Counted from the first letter of the stretch, positions 1-8,053 are shown. The stretch is DNA of 60,081 nucleotides from an uncultured Clostridia bacterium (GCA_948919095.1 CAQYCU010000001.1:1-60081); one strand, 5' to 3'. The notes: generated by a model not told the origin, from the letters alone. Numbers and translations are program-made.

Positions 1-43
1 ATTTATTATACACTCTCTCATAAAATGTGTCCATATATCTATT

Positions 44-1546
44 CTAACACCAATCATCTATTAATTCATCTACAACTTTTTTTGATAAATGCTGTAATTT
101 ATAATTTTCTTTAAATTTGTTTATCCATTCCTTATTTTTATCTGATTTAAAATTGATTTTTTTTAATTTTTCGCTTATTTCCTTTTTTTCTCTAATAAGT
201 CTTTTTAGGCAATTATTATATTCATTTTCATATTCTGTATATTCTTCTCTTGTTATAAATTTGCAAATCAAGTCATCCTTTATTGCTTCTTTTAATTTTT
301 CGTATTTTAAAATATTATTATCTATATCTAATAATCTTGTTTCTAGTATTTCTTCATCATAATTTATATTGTTATAACTAATAACTCTATCAATATCCAT
401 ATCTATGTCAATAACTAATTCTATTTGTTTGTTTATTAGATTTAATACCATTTCTTTCAGTTTTTCTTTTTTTATTGAATGATTAGTACACGATTTTTCT
501 CTTAAAAAAGATGTACAATAATAATATTCATATTTTTTTATTTTCTTTATTGTAAACGAATTTCCACAATCATTACATCTTAAATGTCCTGAAAATGTAT
601 CATACTCTTTGTTTTTATTCACTTTTATATCTCTATCATAGATTATATCTTGTACTTGATTAAAATCTTCTCTACTAATAATTGCCTCGTGATGATTAGG
701 TATTATGATCCAATCTTCAAAACTATTTTCAACAACTTTGTGTATTTTATGACTTATTGTTCTTTTTTTGCTTTGAATTAAATCTCCTGTATAGGTCTGA
801 TTTTTTAATATCTTATCTAACTTTTTGCTATCCCAATATTTAGTTTTCTCTGTTACTTTAAAATTGTAATCTGTATCTTGCATTTGATATAGTCTTGGTG
901 GTAATATTCCAAATTTATTTAATTCATCTATAACTTCTGTTTTGCTTTTTCCATTTAATATCATTTTGAATATCTTTTTTACGATTTTTGAGGCATATTT
1001 ATCTATTATAAGTTTGTGTTTATCTCTTGGATTTTTTTTGTATCCGTAAGGTGCAACTGAACCTATAAACTCTCCATTAGCTTTTTTTGTATTTAAAACA
1101 CTTCGTACTTTATTTGATATATCCCTCGCATATTCATCATTCATTAAGTTCTTAAAAGGAACAATTATATTGTTAATAGATTTTGGGTCTTTATAACTAT
1201 CTACATTATCATTTATAGCTATAAATCTTACATTATATGATGGAAAAACTTGCTCTATATAATTACCTACTTCTATATAATTTCTTCCAAATCTTGATAA
1301 ATCTTTTACTATAACAGTATTTATTTTTCCCTCTTTAATATCATTAAGTAATCTTTGGAAATCTGGTCTATTAAAATCTGTCCCTGTAAATCCATCATCT
1401 ATATAATAGTCATAGATTTTTAAATCTTTTTCTTTCTTTAAAAACAAATTTATTAAATTTTTTTGGTTAGTAATACTATTTGATTCCATTTTATCTCCAT
1501 CATCACTTGATAATCTTAAATAAACACCTACTTTCCATTTAATCAC
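44..1546 (-). CDS. Large serine recombinase A
   Basis: DNA integrase of the large serine recombinase family (TndX/TnpX-like), probably excising and integrating the ICE. The N-terminal resolvase domain (about residues 1-150) has the nucleophile motif YLRLSSDD and the arginine motif DLSRFGRN. A recombinase domain follows (about 165-290), then a zinc ribbon beginning CNDCG near residue 335, then a coiled-coil C-terminus. It overlaps the next recombinase gene by 8 bases, so the two are translationally coupled. It is 500 aa and stops at DELIDDWC, whereas its neighbour continues about 40 residues beyond the matching DELID. The short tail may mark the end of the element or a truncation. Family assignment is firm; the role as the ICE integrase is inferred. 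Confidence 0.93.
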   Translation of the reverse strand: MIKWKVGVYLRLSSDDGDKMESNSITNQKNLINLFLKKEKDLKIYDYYIDDGFTGTDFNRPDFQRLLNDIKEGKINTVIVKDLSRFGRNYIEVGNYIEQVFPSYNVRFIAINDNVDSYKDPKSINNIIVPFKNLMNDEYARDISNKVRSVLNTKKANGEFIGSVAPYGYKKNPRDKHKLIIDKYASKIVKKIFKMILNGKSKTEVIDELNKFGILPPRLYQMQDTDYNFKVTEKTKYWDSKKLDKILKNQTYTGDLIQSKKRTISHKIHKVVENSFEDWIIIPNHHEAIISREDFNQVQDIIYDRDIKVNKNKEYDTFSGHLRCNDCGNSFTIKKIKKYEYYYCTSFLREKSCTNHSIKKEKLKEMVLNLINKQIELVIDIDMDIDRVISYNNINYDEEILETRLLDIDNNILKYEKLKEAIKDDLICKFITREEYTEYENEYNNCLKRLIREKKEISEKLKKINFKSDKNKEWINKFKENYKLQHLSKKVVDELIDDWC

Positions 1547-3203
1547 TATTTATCACTTCCTTACTACTAACAAATTCTAATGCTTTTTTATATTCATCTT
1601 GATATTTGAATTTTATTGTAACATTGCCACCCTCGTGTACATATATTGTGTCAATTAGCTCATCTATTACATCTTTACTTAATGTTTTAATTTTTTTATT
1701 TCTTTTAAAATGTTCTATCCAATAATCATCTTTTTTTAGATTTTTTATGTTCTCTAAATATATTGTTTCTAATGCCTTTATTTCTTTATTTATGATTTCT
1801 ATTCTTTCATCATAGTCTTTGGCATAAGTCAAATATTCTTCTTTACTAATCTTTTCAAATTTCCAATCTTCATAAGAAACCTTTTTCAATTTTCTTAATT
1901 TATCAATGTCATTATTCATTTTTTCTACTTGACTTGAGTATTCTCTCTCATATTTACTACTTAGTCCATCTTTCTTTAATTTACTTATAGTCTTTTCTAG
2001 TTCCAATACCAACTTTACTTGTAATAATATCATCTCTAAAACTATATTATTAAGGTCTGCTGTTCTTATTTTATGAGGAGAACATACATTACTTTGTGTC
2101 TTATAACTTCTGCAGTAAAAGTTTGAGCATTCCCTTTTTTCTCTATAATCTTCCATTCTACACATTGCGTGTCCACAATCTGCACACTTTATTTTCCAAC
2201 TATAAATTGATGGTTGTGATGGCTTTTTTCTATTGCACTTCCTATCTTCTATCAGTTTGCCAACCTTTTTAAATTCTTCTATTTCAACAATTCCTTTGTG
2301 TGTTCCGTTTACAATAATCCATTCTTCTTTTGGTTTTGCCACTTGTTTATGATTTTTGTAACTTATTGAGCCTGTCCTATTATAAACTAAATTCCCTATA
2401 TAAGTTTCATTAGTAAGAATATTTGAAATTGTTGTCTTGCTCCACCTATATTTGCTTTCTTCATTTGCATCTAAACTAATGTTGTATTTATTTCTTCTTT
2501 GAATTTCTTTTCTACATAAAATATTATTGTTATTCAAATATTGACATATCTTTAATGTTCCATCTCCTTTTAGTGCCATTTCATATATAAGTCTTACATT
2601 TCTTGCTTCATCTTCATCAATAATAAGCTGATAGATATTTTCTGGATTTTTTTTATATCCATAAGGTGTTGTACCTCCTACAAACTCTCCGTTTTTAGAT
2701 TTTGTTAATAATACACTTCTTACTTTATTAGATATATCTCTAGCATATTCGTCATTCATTAAATTTTTAAATGGTACAATAACATTATTTATTGACTTTG
2801 GGTCTTTATAACTATCTACATTATCGTTTATTGCAATAAATCTTATATTATATAAAGGAAAAATCTGCTCTATATAATTACCTACTTCTATATAATTTCT
2901 TCCAAATCTTGATAAATCTTTAACTATAATTGTATTTATTTTTCCATTTACCATATCATTAAACATTCTTTTGAACTCTGGTCTATGAAAAGTTGTCCCA
3001 CTATAACCATCATCTGCATAATAATCTACAATTTTCAAATTTTCTTCATTTTTTAAATAATATGTTATTAGTTCTCTTTGATTTTTTATACTATCTGATT
3101 CTGCATTATCTCCATCATCACTTGATAATCTTAAATATATTCCCACTTTCCACTCTATTTTTTGACATCTGTTAGCAAGTTTTTTACTTTTTCTACCTGC
3201 CAT
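1539..3203 (-). CDS. Large serine recombinase B
   Basis: Second large serine recombinase, 554 aa, closely similar to the downstream copy in its catalytic half (YLRLSSDDGDN; DLSRFGRN; the shared VFPxYN/IFPLYN region). Domains in order: a basic N-terminal extension of about 18 residues, a resolvase domain, a recombinase domain near 190-320, a zinc ribbon (CADCG, then further cysteines near residues 365-395), a long coiled coil and a C-terminal IYVHEGG tail. Start and stop overlap both neighbours (8 bases downstream, 11 upstream), so three recombinase genes form one coupled operon. Paired large serine recombinases commonly act together in clostridial ICEs; that use here is inferred. Confidence 0.93.
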   Translation of the reverse strand: MAGRKSKKLANRCQKIEWKVGIYLRLSSDDGDNAESDSIKNQRELITYYLKNEENLKIVDYYADDGYSGTTFHRPEFKRMFNDMVNGKINTIIVKDLSRFGRNYIEVGNYIEQIFPLYNIRFIAINDNVDSYKDPKSINNVIVPFKNLMNDEYARDISNKVRSVLLTKSKNGEFVGGTTPYGYKKNPENIYQLIIDEDEARNVRLIYEMALKGDGTLKICQYLNNNNILCRKEIQRRNKYNISLDANEESKYRWSKTTISNILTNETYIGNLVYNRTGSISYKNHKQVAKPKEEWIIVNGTHKGIVEIEEFKKVGKLIEDRKCNRKKPSQPSIYSWKIKCADCGHAMCRMEDYREKRECSNFYCRSYKTQSNVCSPHKIRTADLNNIVLEMILLQVKLVLELEKTISKLKKDGLSSKYEREYSSQVEKMNNDIDKLRKLKKVSYEDWKFEKISKEEYLTYAKDYDERIEIINKEIKALETIYLENIKNLKKDDYWIEHFKRNKKIKTLSKDVIDELIDTIYVHEGGNVTIKFKYQDEYKKALEFVSSKEVINSD

Positions 3204-3621
3204 TATATTGTTTTCCTTTTACACAAGCTATTTTCTTTAAAAAATCGTTTTTTATCTTTTTCTGCATATTATAAAAGTCATTATTATCTCTAACAGATGT
3301 TAATTTTACATTTCGTGGAAGCAAACAATTACTAACAAAATTATCAAGTTCTAATATATTTCTGCTAATTCTTGAGTAATCACTTACTAATATTTCTTTA
3401 ATATTACCCTTTTCAATCTGTAATAACATTTTTTCTAGCATTGGTCTTTTTAAATTCAATCCCGAATAACCATCATCAATATAGTAGCCAGTTATAGTAT
3501 AATTCCTTTTCTTTTCTAAATATTCTTCAATTATATTTTTTTGAAGATTTTTTGTTTCATCAACTTGATTCTTATTCCCAACCCTTATATAAACCGCAAC
3601 TTTAATTTTTTCATTTTTCAT
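3193..3621 (-). CDS. Resolvase-domain protein lacking the catalytic serine
   Basis: A 142-aa protein consisting only of the N-terminal resolvase fold. The fold is recognisable from VAVYIRVGNKNQ at the start, YYIDDGYSGLNLKRP in the middle and DYSRISRN. In both neighbours the first motif reads YLRLSS with the nucleophile serine; here that place is glycine (YIRVGN), so it should not cleave DNA. It has no recombinase, zinc-ribbon or coiled-coil region. Its ORF overlaps the next recombinase, so the trio is co-translated. A structural or regulatory partner for the two active enzymes is likely, for example in forming hetero-tetramers, but this is inference. Confidence 0.85.
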   Translation of the reverse strand: MKNEKIKVAVYIRVGNKNQVDETKNLQKNIIEEYLEKKRNYTITGYYIDDGYSGLNLKRPMLEKMLLQIEKGNIKEILVSDYSRISRNILELDNFVSNCLLPRNVKLTSVRDNNDFYNMQKKIKNDFLKKIACVKGKQYNGR

Positions 3622-3707
3622 AACACTTTCTCCTTTCGTGCTAATTTTAGAAAAGATAAAAATGTTTTTCCATTGTGTGATTACTTGCTATCGCATACTT
3701 GCAAGAT

Positions 3708-3992
3708 TTATTCATATATGCTTTTAATAACATTTGTAATACAAGACTCTGCTGTTCTTGTATTATTTGAAAATTCTATCTTTACTAGCTTACCATTAAC
3801 TTTAAATATATAAGGATTTGATGCACTACTTAAAAAATCCAGTATTCTATCTTTACTGGATTTTCGCTTATTTATATTGATATTAGAAATATCTTCTATA
3901 TCATTTGCATTAACTTCGTCTATACTAATATTTTTACATTTTTCTAATTTTTGCTCTAATTTCTCTATATCAATTTTATTCACATTTACCAC
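3708..3992 (-). CDS. DUF6870-like small ICE protein
   Basis: A 94-aa acidic protein. Its second half contains a hydrophilic stretch ending DRILDFLSS, then NPYIFKVNGKLVKIEFS, resembling small clostridial mobile-element proteins in which a similar block reads NPYCYKCGKxxVKVSFA (DUF6870-type). The cysteines of that block are absent here. Its start overlaps the end of the upstream gene by 17 bases, indicating an operon. No biochemical role is known; the family link is from memory of the motif and is moderate. Confidence 0.65.
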   Translation of the reverse strand: MVNVNKIDIEKLEQKLEKCKNISIDEVNANDIEDISNININKRKSSKDRILDFLSSASNPYIFKVNGKLVKIEFSNNTRTAESCITNVIKSIYE

Positions 3993-4386
3993 CTACCATA
4001 TTAGCATTAGTGGTTTTCCTTTTTATATACTCTACTGCATTATCTGGCGAATAAAGTTTAGCAACTACTAAAAATTCGCTTACAATATCTTTCAATTCAA
4101 TGGTTCTATTTGATTTCATAAGGTTTTTAAACACTATATAAGCATAAGAAAGTATTTGTTCAATATTCAAACTCCAATATAAATCAATTTTTTCTATAAA
4201 TTCAACATCAACTAAATCAACTAATTTATTTTTGTCTATGTTTACAATTACTGTTGTAACATTGTTCATTATTTCTTCAAATTTATCCTTATTCTCTGTT
4301 TCTTTAAAACCTATAATAAAATAACCTACCATTTGTTTTACAGAATATCTTTCGTATAATAATTTCTCTAATATTTTTTCTTCCAT
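3976..4386 (-). CDS. Hypothetical ICE protein
   Basis: A 136-aa protein of mostly helical composition with no motif I recognise, starting MEEKILEKLLYERYSVKQ. It overlaps the downstream DUF6870-like gene by 17 bases and follows the toxin gene after a hairpin. A ribosome binding site (GGAAAG) lies just upstream. The overlapping arrangement and coding composition make it a real gene, but I give it no function. Confidence 0.6.
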   Translation of the reverse strand: MEEKILEKLLYERYSVKQMVGYFIIGFKETENKDKFEEIMNNVTTVIVNIDKNKLVDLVDVEFIEKIDLYWSLNIEQILSYAYIVFKNLMKSNRTIELKDIVSEFLVVAKLYSPDNAVEYIKRKTTNANMVGGKCE

Positions 4387-4406
4387 TTCTTATTCCTTTC
4401 CAATAA

Positions 4407-4439
4407 AAAAGAAACAAGTAACTTTAACACCTGTTTCTT
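4407..4439 (-). terminator. Hairpin after the toxin gene
   Basis: The arms AGAAACA and TGTTTCT are separated by about 14 bases, directly at the stop codon of the PemK/MazF gene and before the next gene. It is probably a terminator or attenuator for leftward transcription. Confidence 0.6.
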
Positions 4440-4827
4440 AATATTTGTCTTTTATTCCTTGAGCAATTTTCATTGCTATATCTAATTTTTTCATTATATT
4501 GGGTGGCAATTTTCCTAATCTATCGCCTAATCTACTCTTATCTATCGTTCTTATTTGCTCTGCTAATATTGTTGAATCGCATTTTAGCTTTCCAAATTGT
4601 TTTACATCTATATGTGTAGGTTGTGGATTAACAATATCTAATCTTTTAGTAAACGGAAGTACAATTGTAGTTGGAGAATATTCATTGCCTGTATTATTTT
4701 GTACTATAACAACTGGTCTATTTCCTTTCTGTTCACTTCCTACTGCTTCAAACAGTTTAGCATAATATATTTCTCCTCTATAAATTTGTCTTGTTTCTCT
4801 TTTTGTTTCCACCTTTATTGCCTCCAT
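4438..4827 (-). CDS. PemK/MazF-family toxin (endoribonuclease)
   Basis: A 129-aa protein of the MazF/PemK family, which cleave mRNA. Family features are visible in order: YRGEIYYAKL near the start, GSEQKGNRPVVIVQN (the conserved G-S-E-Q-x-G-x-R-P-V-V-I core), TTIVLPFT, and a C-terminal block with CDSTILAEQIRTIDKSRL. No classical antitoxin gene (ribbon-helix-helix or AbrB-like) lies next to it; the upstream partner is a small membrane protein overlapping by 50 bases. It may stabilise the ICE or act as a regulatory RNase. Family firm, role inferred. Confidence 0.9.
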   Translation of the reverse strand: MEAIKVETKRETRQIYRGEIYYAKLFEAVGSEQKGNRPVVIVQNNTGNEYSPTTIVLPFTKRLDIVNPQPTHIDVKQFGKLKCDSTILAEQIRTIDKSRLGDRLGKLPPNIMKKLDIAMKIAQGIKDKY

Positions 4828-4981
4828 TTTTGTAGTTTCTTATATATTCTAATTGCTCATTATCTTCTATTTCTCGTTCTCTATCTGTCTTGTCCATATT
4901 AGCACTTATAAGTAAAATATATGTAAAAAATGTTATTGCTAATAAACTTACTACTATCATTGCTACTATCATTCTTTCCAC
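4778..4981 (-). CDS. Small single-pass membrane protein overlapping the toxin
   Basis: A 67-aa protein: one N-terminal membrane segment of about 22 residues (MIVAMIVVSLLAITFFTYIL), then a charged tail rich in Asn, Gly and Lys. The tail overlaps the toxin gene by 50 bases in another frame, so the two are translated together. The position is that of an antitoxin, but the sequence is not an antitoxin I recognise. Confidence 0.6.
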   Translation of the reverse strand: MERMIVAMIVVSLLAITFFTYILLISANMDKTDREREIEDNEQLEYIRNYKNGGNKGGNKKRNKTNL

Positions 4982-4993
4982 CTCTTTTATATC

Positions 4994-5023
4994 AAGGAAC
5001 TACCTTATTTCAGATAGTTCCTA
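4994..5023 (-). terminator. Hairpin terminator
   Basis: AGGAACTA pairs with TAGTTCCT around a 12-base loop. It lies between the structured gene-free stretch and the membrane protein gene and marks the 3' end of that stretch for leftward transcription. Confidence 0.6.
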
Positions 5024-5300
5024 TTATTACTTTTCTATCTTCATTACCATTAAATTGTGATTTGCTAAATCACCCATAGGAATCTCACCTGCCTGTACAC
5101 AGACTTGCACTCAATGCTTGGGACGGTTTTATCACGCTCGAACTATGACTATGCAAAAGTATCAATCCACTAACATCTTCGCCTTATTGGGTGCAATCCA
5201 ATATTTTTACATTTTATGAGTTCTGCTCTCTCATAAACGAGCTCTTTTAGTGGTGTTATAATGGTTTATTAAATTTTCAATGTGCCTTTTTGAAAGGAAT
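5024..5300 (-). ncRNA. Candidate structured RNA between two terminators
   Basis: A gene-free stretch of about 280 bases lying between two terminator-like hairpins (5303-5346 and 4994-5023). It is visibly richer in G+C than its neighbours. Read leftwards it holds several short stems: TTTATGAG with CTCATAAA (5213-5220/5230-5237), ATTGG with CCAAT (5186-5190/5198-5202), and GTGATTT with AAATCAC around a 3-base loop (5057-5063/5067-5073). No convincing ORF spans it; one 27-codon frame from a GTG ends in two stops near 5025. It could be a small RNA or a long leader. I do not recognise the class. Confidence 0.5.
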
Positions 5301-5302
5301 AA

Positions 5303-5346
5303 AAAATACCCCCTCAATCCATAAAGGAAAAGTTTGGGGGTATTTT
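5303..5346 (-). terminator. Strong terminator after the sigma-like gene
   Basis: AAAATACCCCC pairs with GGGGGTATTTT across a 22-base loop, directly after the sigma-like gene. T-runs flank both sides, so it could work in both directions. Confidence 0.8.
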
Positions 5347-5356
5347 CGGTTTTTTT

Positions 5357-5869
5357 CTAAACTTTTAAAATTTTTTTCAATTTTTCTAATACTTTAACTT
5401 TTCTATCAAATATTGTTGATATACCACAACCTGTATTTCTTGCATATTCTGTCATTGTTTTTTCATTAAAAAATAATTCTCTTATCATTTTGTATTCTTC
5501 TTTATCTAATTTAAGTAATGCCTTTCTCAATTGCTCTATTTCAATTTTTCTTTCTATTTCAAATTCTGTATCTTTACTTATATCTGCAATAACTTCTTTA
5601 TCGTTCATATCTTCGTCAGAATTTAATTCTTCAATAGAAACTACCTGTAGCTTTTGTAATACTTTTTTGCAATACCTATTTCTTTCTATTTCAGTATAGT
5701 AATCTTCATATTCTTTTTTAGATACCTCTAACAACATTCCGTGTATGTATATAAATTTCTTTTCATTATATGAATTTACTATTTTTCTTCTCTTTTCTAA
5801 TTCTTCGTATGTTATTTCTTCATAGATACCTTTACCTATTTTTATAAAACATTTTGCATTATCTTTCAT
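5357..5869 (-). CDS. Sigma-70-region-4-like / HTH regulatory protein
   Basis: A 170-aa protein whose last about 65 residues resemble sigma factor region 4: ALLKLDKEEYKMIRELFF, a turn, then TMTEYARNTGCGISTIFDRKVKVLEKLKKIL as the helix-turn-helix. The first half, with FIKIGKGIYEEITYEELEKRRK and FIYIHGMLLEVSKKEYEDYY, is like short regulators carried by Tn916/Tn1549-type elements. It probably controls ICE transcription. The leader upstream contains the three-way-junction element, and a strong terminator follows the gene. Confidence 0.75.
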   Translation of the reverse strand: MKDNAKCFIKIGKGIYEEITYEELEKRRKIVNSYNEKKFIYIHGMLLEVSKKEYEDYYTEIERNRYCKKVLQKLQVVSIEELNSDEDMNDKEVIADISKDTEFEIERKIEIEQLRKALLKLDKEEYKMIRELFFNEKTMTEYARNTGCGISTIFDRKVKVLEKLKKILKV

Positions 5870-5951
5870 TTTCTAACCTCCAAATCATCAAATTTCAAAA
5901 AATTCAATGATTTGCAGGTGGGGATTTGTTTCTTATAATGCCTTGCCCTAA

Positions 5952-6010
5952 TATGCAAAAAACACCTATGATAGAACACAAAAATTCTATATAGGTGTTT
6001 ATATTTGCAT
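5952..6010 (-). terminator. Long bipartite hairpin upstream of the sigma-like gene
   Basis: AAACACCTAT (5960-5969) pairs with ATAGGTGTTT (5991-6000), and outside it ATGCAAA (5952-5958) pairs with TTTGCAT (6004-6010). This is a terminator or attenuator in the leader of the sigma-like gene, between it and the three-way junction. Confidence 0.65.
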
Positions 6011-6039
6011 TTATAAAATTACTCTTTCTACTACTAATA

Positions 6040-6161
6040 AAAATCAACATCCATACAACTCTCCAGACTTTTCTTTAATTTTTGTCTGGTGTACCTTGTA
6101 TGGATTTCTTTAGTGTTCGGAGTTTATTAAACTCTTTTCACGAACACTATACATTGATTTT
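6040..6161. ncRNA. Three-way-junction structured element (RNA or DNA site)
   Basis: Three nested sets of perfect inverted repeats build a Y-shaped fold. P1: 6040-6047 with 6154-6161 (8 bp). P2: 6049-6058 with 6096-6105 (10 bp), topped by CCAGAC/GTCTGG at 6063-6068 and 6084-6089. P3: 6111-6119 with 6141-6149 (9 bp), topped by GAGTTT/AAACTC at 6120-6125 and 6129-6134. The surrounding gap of almost 390 bases (5870-6258) has no ORF of substance. It could be a regulatory RNA in the leader of the sigma-like gene, or a DNA element such as a replication or recombination site. I see the fold; the function is unknown. Confidence 0.65.
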
Positions 6162-6258
6162 ATTGTTTCCTTTTAAAATGTGTAGAAAAAAAGGAATTTG
6201 TGTACAAAAAAAGACGCTATTTTAAAATAACGCCTATTTATATTTAATTATTTAAGTA

Positions 6259-6564
6259 TTAAGTTTCAGAAATTTTAAGTAATTTTAAAAGTAGATCACT
6301 AATCATAGATGTATCTTCTTTTTTCTCAATCATTACTTTTCTTCTTCTATCTAGTCCATTTATAATAGCTCCTAATTCATACTTATCTACTTTCATTTTA
6401 TTCTTTAATTTACATATTACTTCACTAATCACATTTGCAGATTTATTTTCTTTTAATACTGCATTTCTAAAATCATTTAACGCATACAATACTATTCTTA
6501 ATTCTTCATCATTTAACTCTATTTTCTTCTTATTATTAAACATTTTGTTCCTCCAAAATATCAC
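6259..6564 (-). CDS. Small ICE protein with a duplicated helical motif
   Basis: A 101-aa hypothetical protein; the second methionine (MFNNKKK, residue 8) is a likely alternative start. Two copies of a motif of about 37 residues follow one another: EELRIVLYALNDFRNAV...VISEVICKL and KYELGAIINGLDRRRKVM...MISDLLLKLLK. A third relative lies in the 67-aa protein encoded just upstream of virD4. It closes an operon of three small genes whose ends overlap or touch. The motif looks like a helical interaction module; no function known. Confidence 0.6.
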   Translation of the reverse strand: MIFWRNKMFNNKKKIELNDEELRIVLYALNDFRNAVLKENKSANVISEVICKLKNKMKVDKYELGAIINGLDRRRKVMIEKKEDTSMISDLLLKLLKISET

Positions 6565-6773
6565 TATTTTATATTGCTTTCTAATTTATTTAATATTCCA
6601 TTATACTTATCTCGTAGTTCACTAATATTATTTTTGCTATTACTCATTATATCTTCAATAATTCTATGTTCAACTCTAGCAATTTCATCTTTTGAATACT
6701 CTTTATCTTCTATAATTTCAATATGATTTATCATATTTCTTTCTTCATCATTAAATATTTTGTACAAGTTCAT
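6564..6773 (-). CDS. Small hypothetical ICE protein
   Basis: A 69-aa charged helical protein (MNLYKIFNDEERNMINHIE...). Its stop abuts the next gene's start and its start overlaps the previous stop by 4 bases, so all three small genes are one operon. I do not recognise it. Confidence 0.5.
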   Translation of the reverse strand: MNLYKIFNDEERNMINHIEIIEDKEYSKDEIARVEHRIIEDIMSNSKNNISELRDKYNGILNKLESNIK

Positions 6774-7051
6774 TTTGCTCTCTTTTCCTTTCTTTTTTCT
6801 TCTTTTATTGCTATCATTAGTTCATTTGATTCTACTATTCTATTGCAATTTTTATATATAAATTTTGCTCCTGTAAAATATACCTTATATCCTTTATTTT
6901 CAAAGTAATTTTTGTTCATTTCTAGGAATATCTGTAATTCTTCATCTGTCAAATTATTCGTTACTTTCAGTTCGTAAAAGGTATATCTTATATAGTCTTC
7001 ATTTTCTTGAATTTTCTTATTTATATAGTCAGTTACAAATTGTTGCGTCAT
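6770..7051 (-). CDS. Small hypothetical ICE protein
   Basis: A 93-aa protein, first gene of a three-gene operon, overlapping the next gene by 4 bases. It starts MTQQFVTDYINKKIQENEDY and ends in a lysine-rich tail. The middle contains NNLTDEELQIFLEMNKNYFENKGYKVYF. No recognised domain; probably an accessory or regulatory ICE protein. Confidence 0.5.
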   Translation of the reverse strand: MTQQFVTDYINKKIQENEDYIRYTFYELKVTNNLTDEELQIFLEMNKNYFENKGYKVYFTGAKFIYKNCNRIVESNELMIAIKEEKRKEKRAK

Positions 7052-7227
7052 TTTCTATCACTTCCTAAAACTTTTATTTATCATACCACATAACTCAAAA
7101 AATTCATAGTGCATATAAAATTTTTCCAAAATTATTACTTTTGACATTTTACGACATTATTTGATATTTTTCTTATTTTTTGTTTCAAAAAAACTTTAAA
7201 TGTGTACAAAAAAAGATGTTTTTTATA

Positions 7228-7256
7228 TTGAATTTACATAATTTTAATGATATAAT
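7228..7256 (+). promoter_or_regulatory. Consensus-like sigma-A promoter
   Basis: TTGAAT at 7228-7233 and a perfect TATAAT at 7251-7256 are separated by exactly 17 bases. The plus-strand response regulator begins 41 bases downstream, with a weak GGGG ribosome site. Confidence 0.8.
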
Positions 7257-7297
7257 GTTGCAAGAATTTATAAAAATACATTTGTGGGGCTGATAGT

Positions 7298-8027
7298 ATG
7301 GTTAATGTTTTAATAGGCAACAAGAATACAGATGAGATTGCTATTCTTCGCCAAGAACTTACAAATGATAAAATTTTTAGAATTGAAAATGTAGTTACAG
7401 GAACGGAAATAATTACTACATACTGGAAATTTAGTCCAGACATTTTAGTTTTAGATAGCGAATTACCAGATATGTCAACAGAAAATATTATTGATAGGTT
7501 ATCTTGCACTCCTCTTGAACGAAAAAGATGTAATACTATTCTAACAGTACCATCAAATTACATTATGAGATTAACTGATTTACAGAAAATCAATACAGTT
7601 CTGTATAAACCTATTTCTAATCACAAGTTATCAAATACAATTAAAAAAATTGCTATTGACTATAATACACCAGATATTGAAGTAGGAGAAATTGAATGGC
7701 TTTTGCTGTCTTTAAACTTTAATTGTATGTCCACTCGGTTATATTTATATGAAAGATGCAATTACTTATTGCTATTATAAACCAGATGAATTGGAATATT
7801 TAACAAATGTGTTAAAATATATTTCTTATAAATATAATGTCCCAATTTCAAGAGTTAGAGATTGCTTAAATAGTAGTATTCGCCCATTTAATAATACATC
7901 TCTGACTTATACTAATGAACTATACAATTCATTATATAATAATGGACATAGTCTTTCTCTAAAAGACTTTCTTGAGAGAGTTGTCTATTATCTAATTAGA
8001 GTAAAGAAAAAAGGTAGATTATTCTAA
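7298..8027 (+). CDS. Spo0A-like response regulator (one CGG +1 site)
   Basis: A receiver domain (residues 1-about 120, phospho-acceptor Asp in DILVLDSELPDMS) is joined to a Spo0A-type C-terminal DNA-binding domain. The C-terminal half matches Spo0A_C in pattern: GYIYMKDAITYCYYKPDE, then LKYISYKYNVPISRVRDCLNSSI. The frame breaks at 7736-7738 (ACT CGG TTA). Skipping the C gives ACT GGT TAT, which restores the conserved Gly-Tyr and a 242-aa protein. It stands alone on the plus strand behind a strong promoter and faces the radical SAM gene. It may sense or divert a sporulation-type phosphorelay. Domains are firm, role inferred. Confidence 0.8.
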
Positions 8028-8051
8028 TATTTAGAATGTATCTACCTTTTA
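8008..8051. terminator. Bidirectional terminator
   Basis: A GGTAGAT/ATCTACC stem with flanking A and T runs, with an inner ATTCTAA/TTAGAAT stem, between the convergent response regulator and radical SAM genes. It should stop transcription from both sides. Confidence 0.85.
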
Positions 8052-8053
8052 TT

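Noticed and set aside
5025..5110. A 27-codon frame (GTG start) in the structured leader region as a conserved peptide
   Set aside because: A stop lies directly before the GTG, there is no ribosome site, and the stems seen there favour RNA structure.
7234..7509. Minus-strand frame opposite the Spo0A-like gene
   Set aside because: It is a shadow of the plus-strand gene, which has a perfect promoter and recognised domains.
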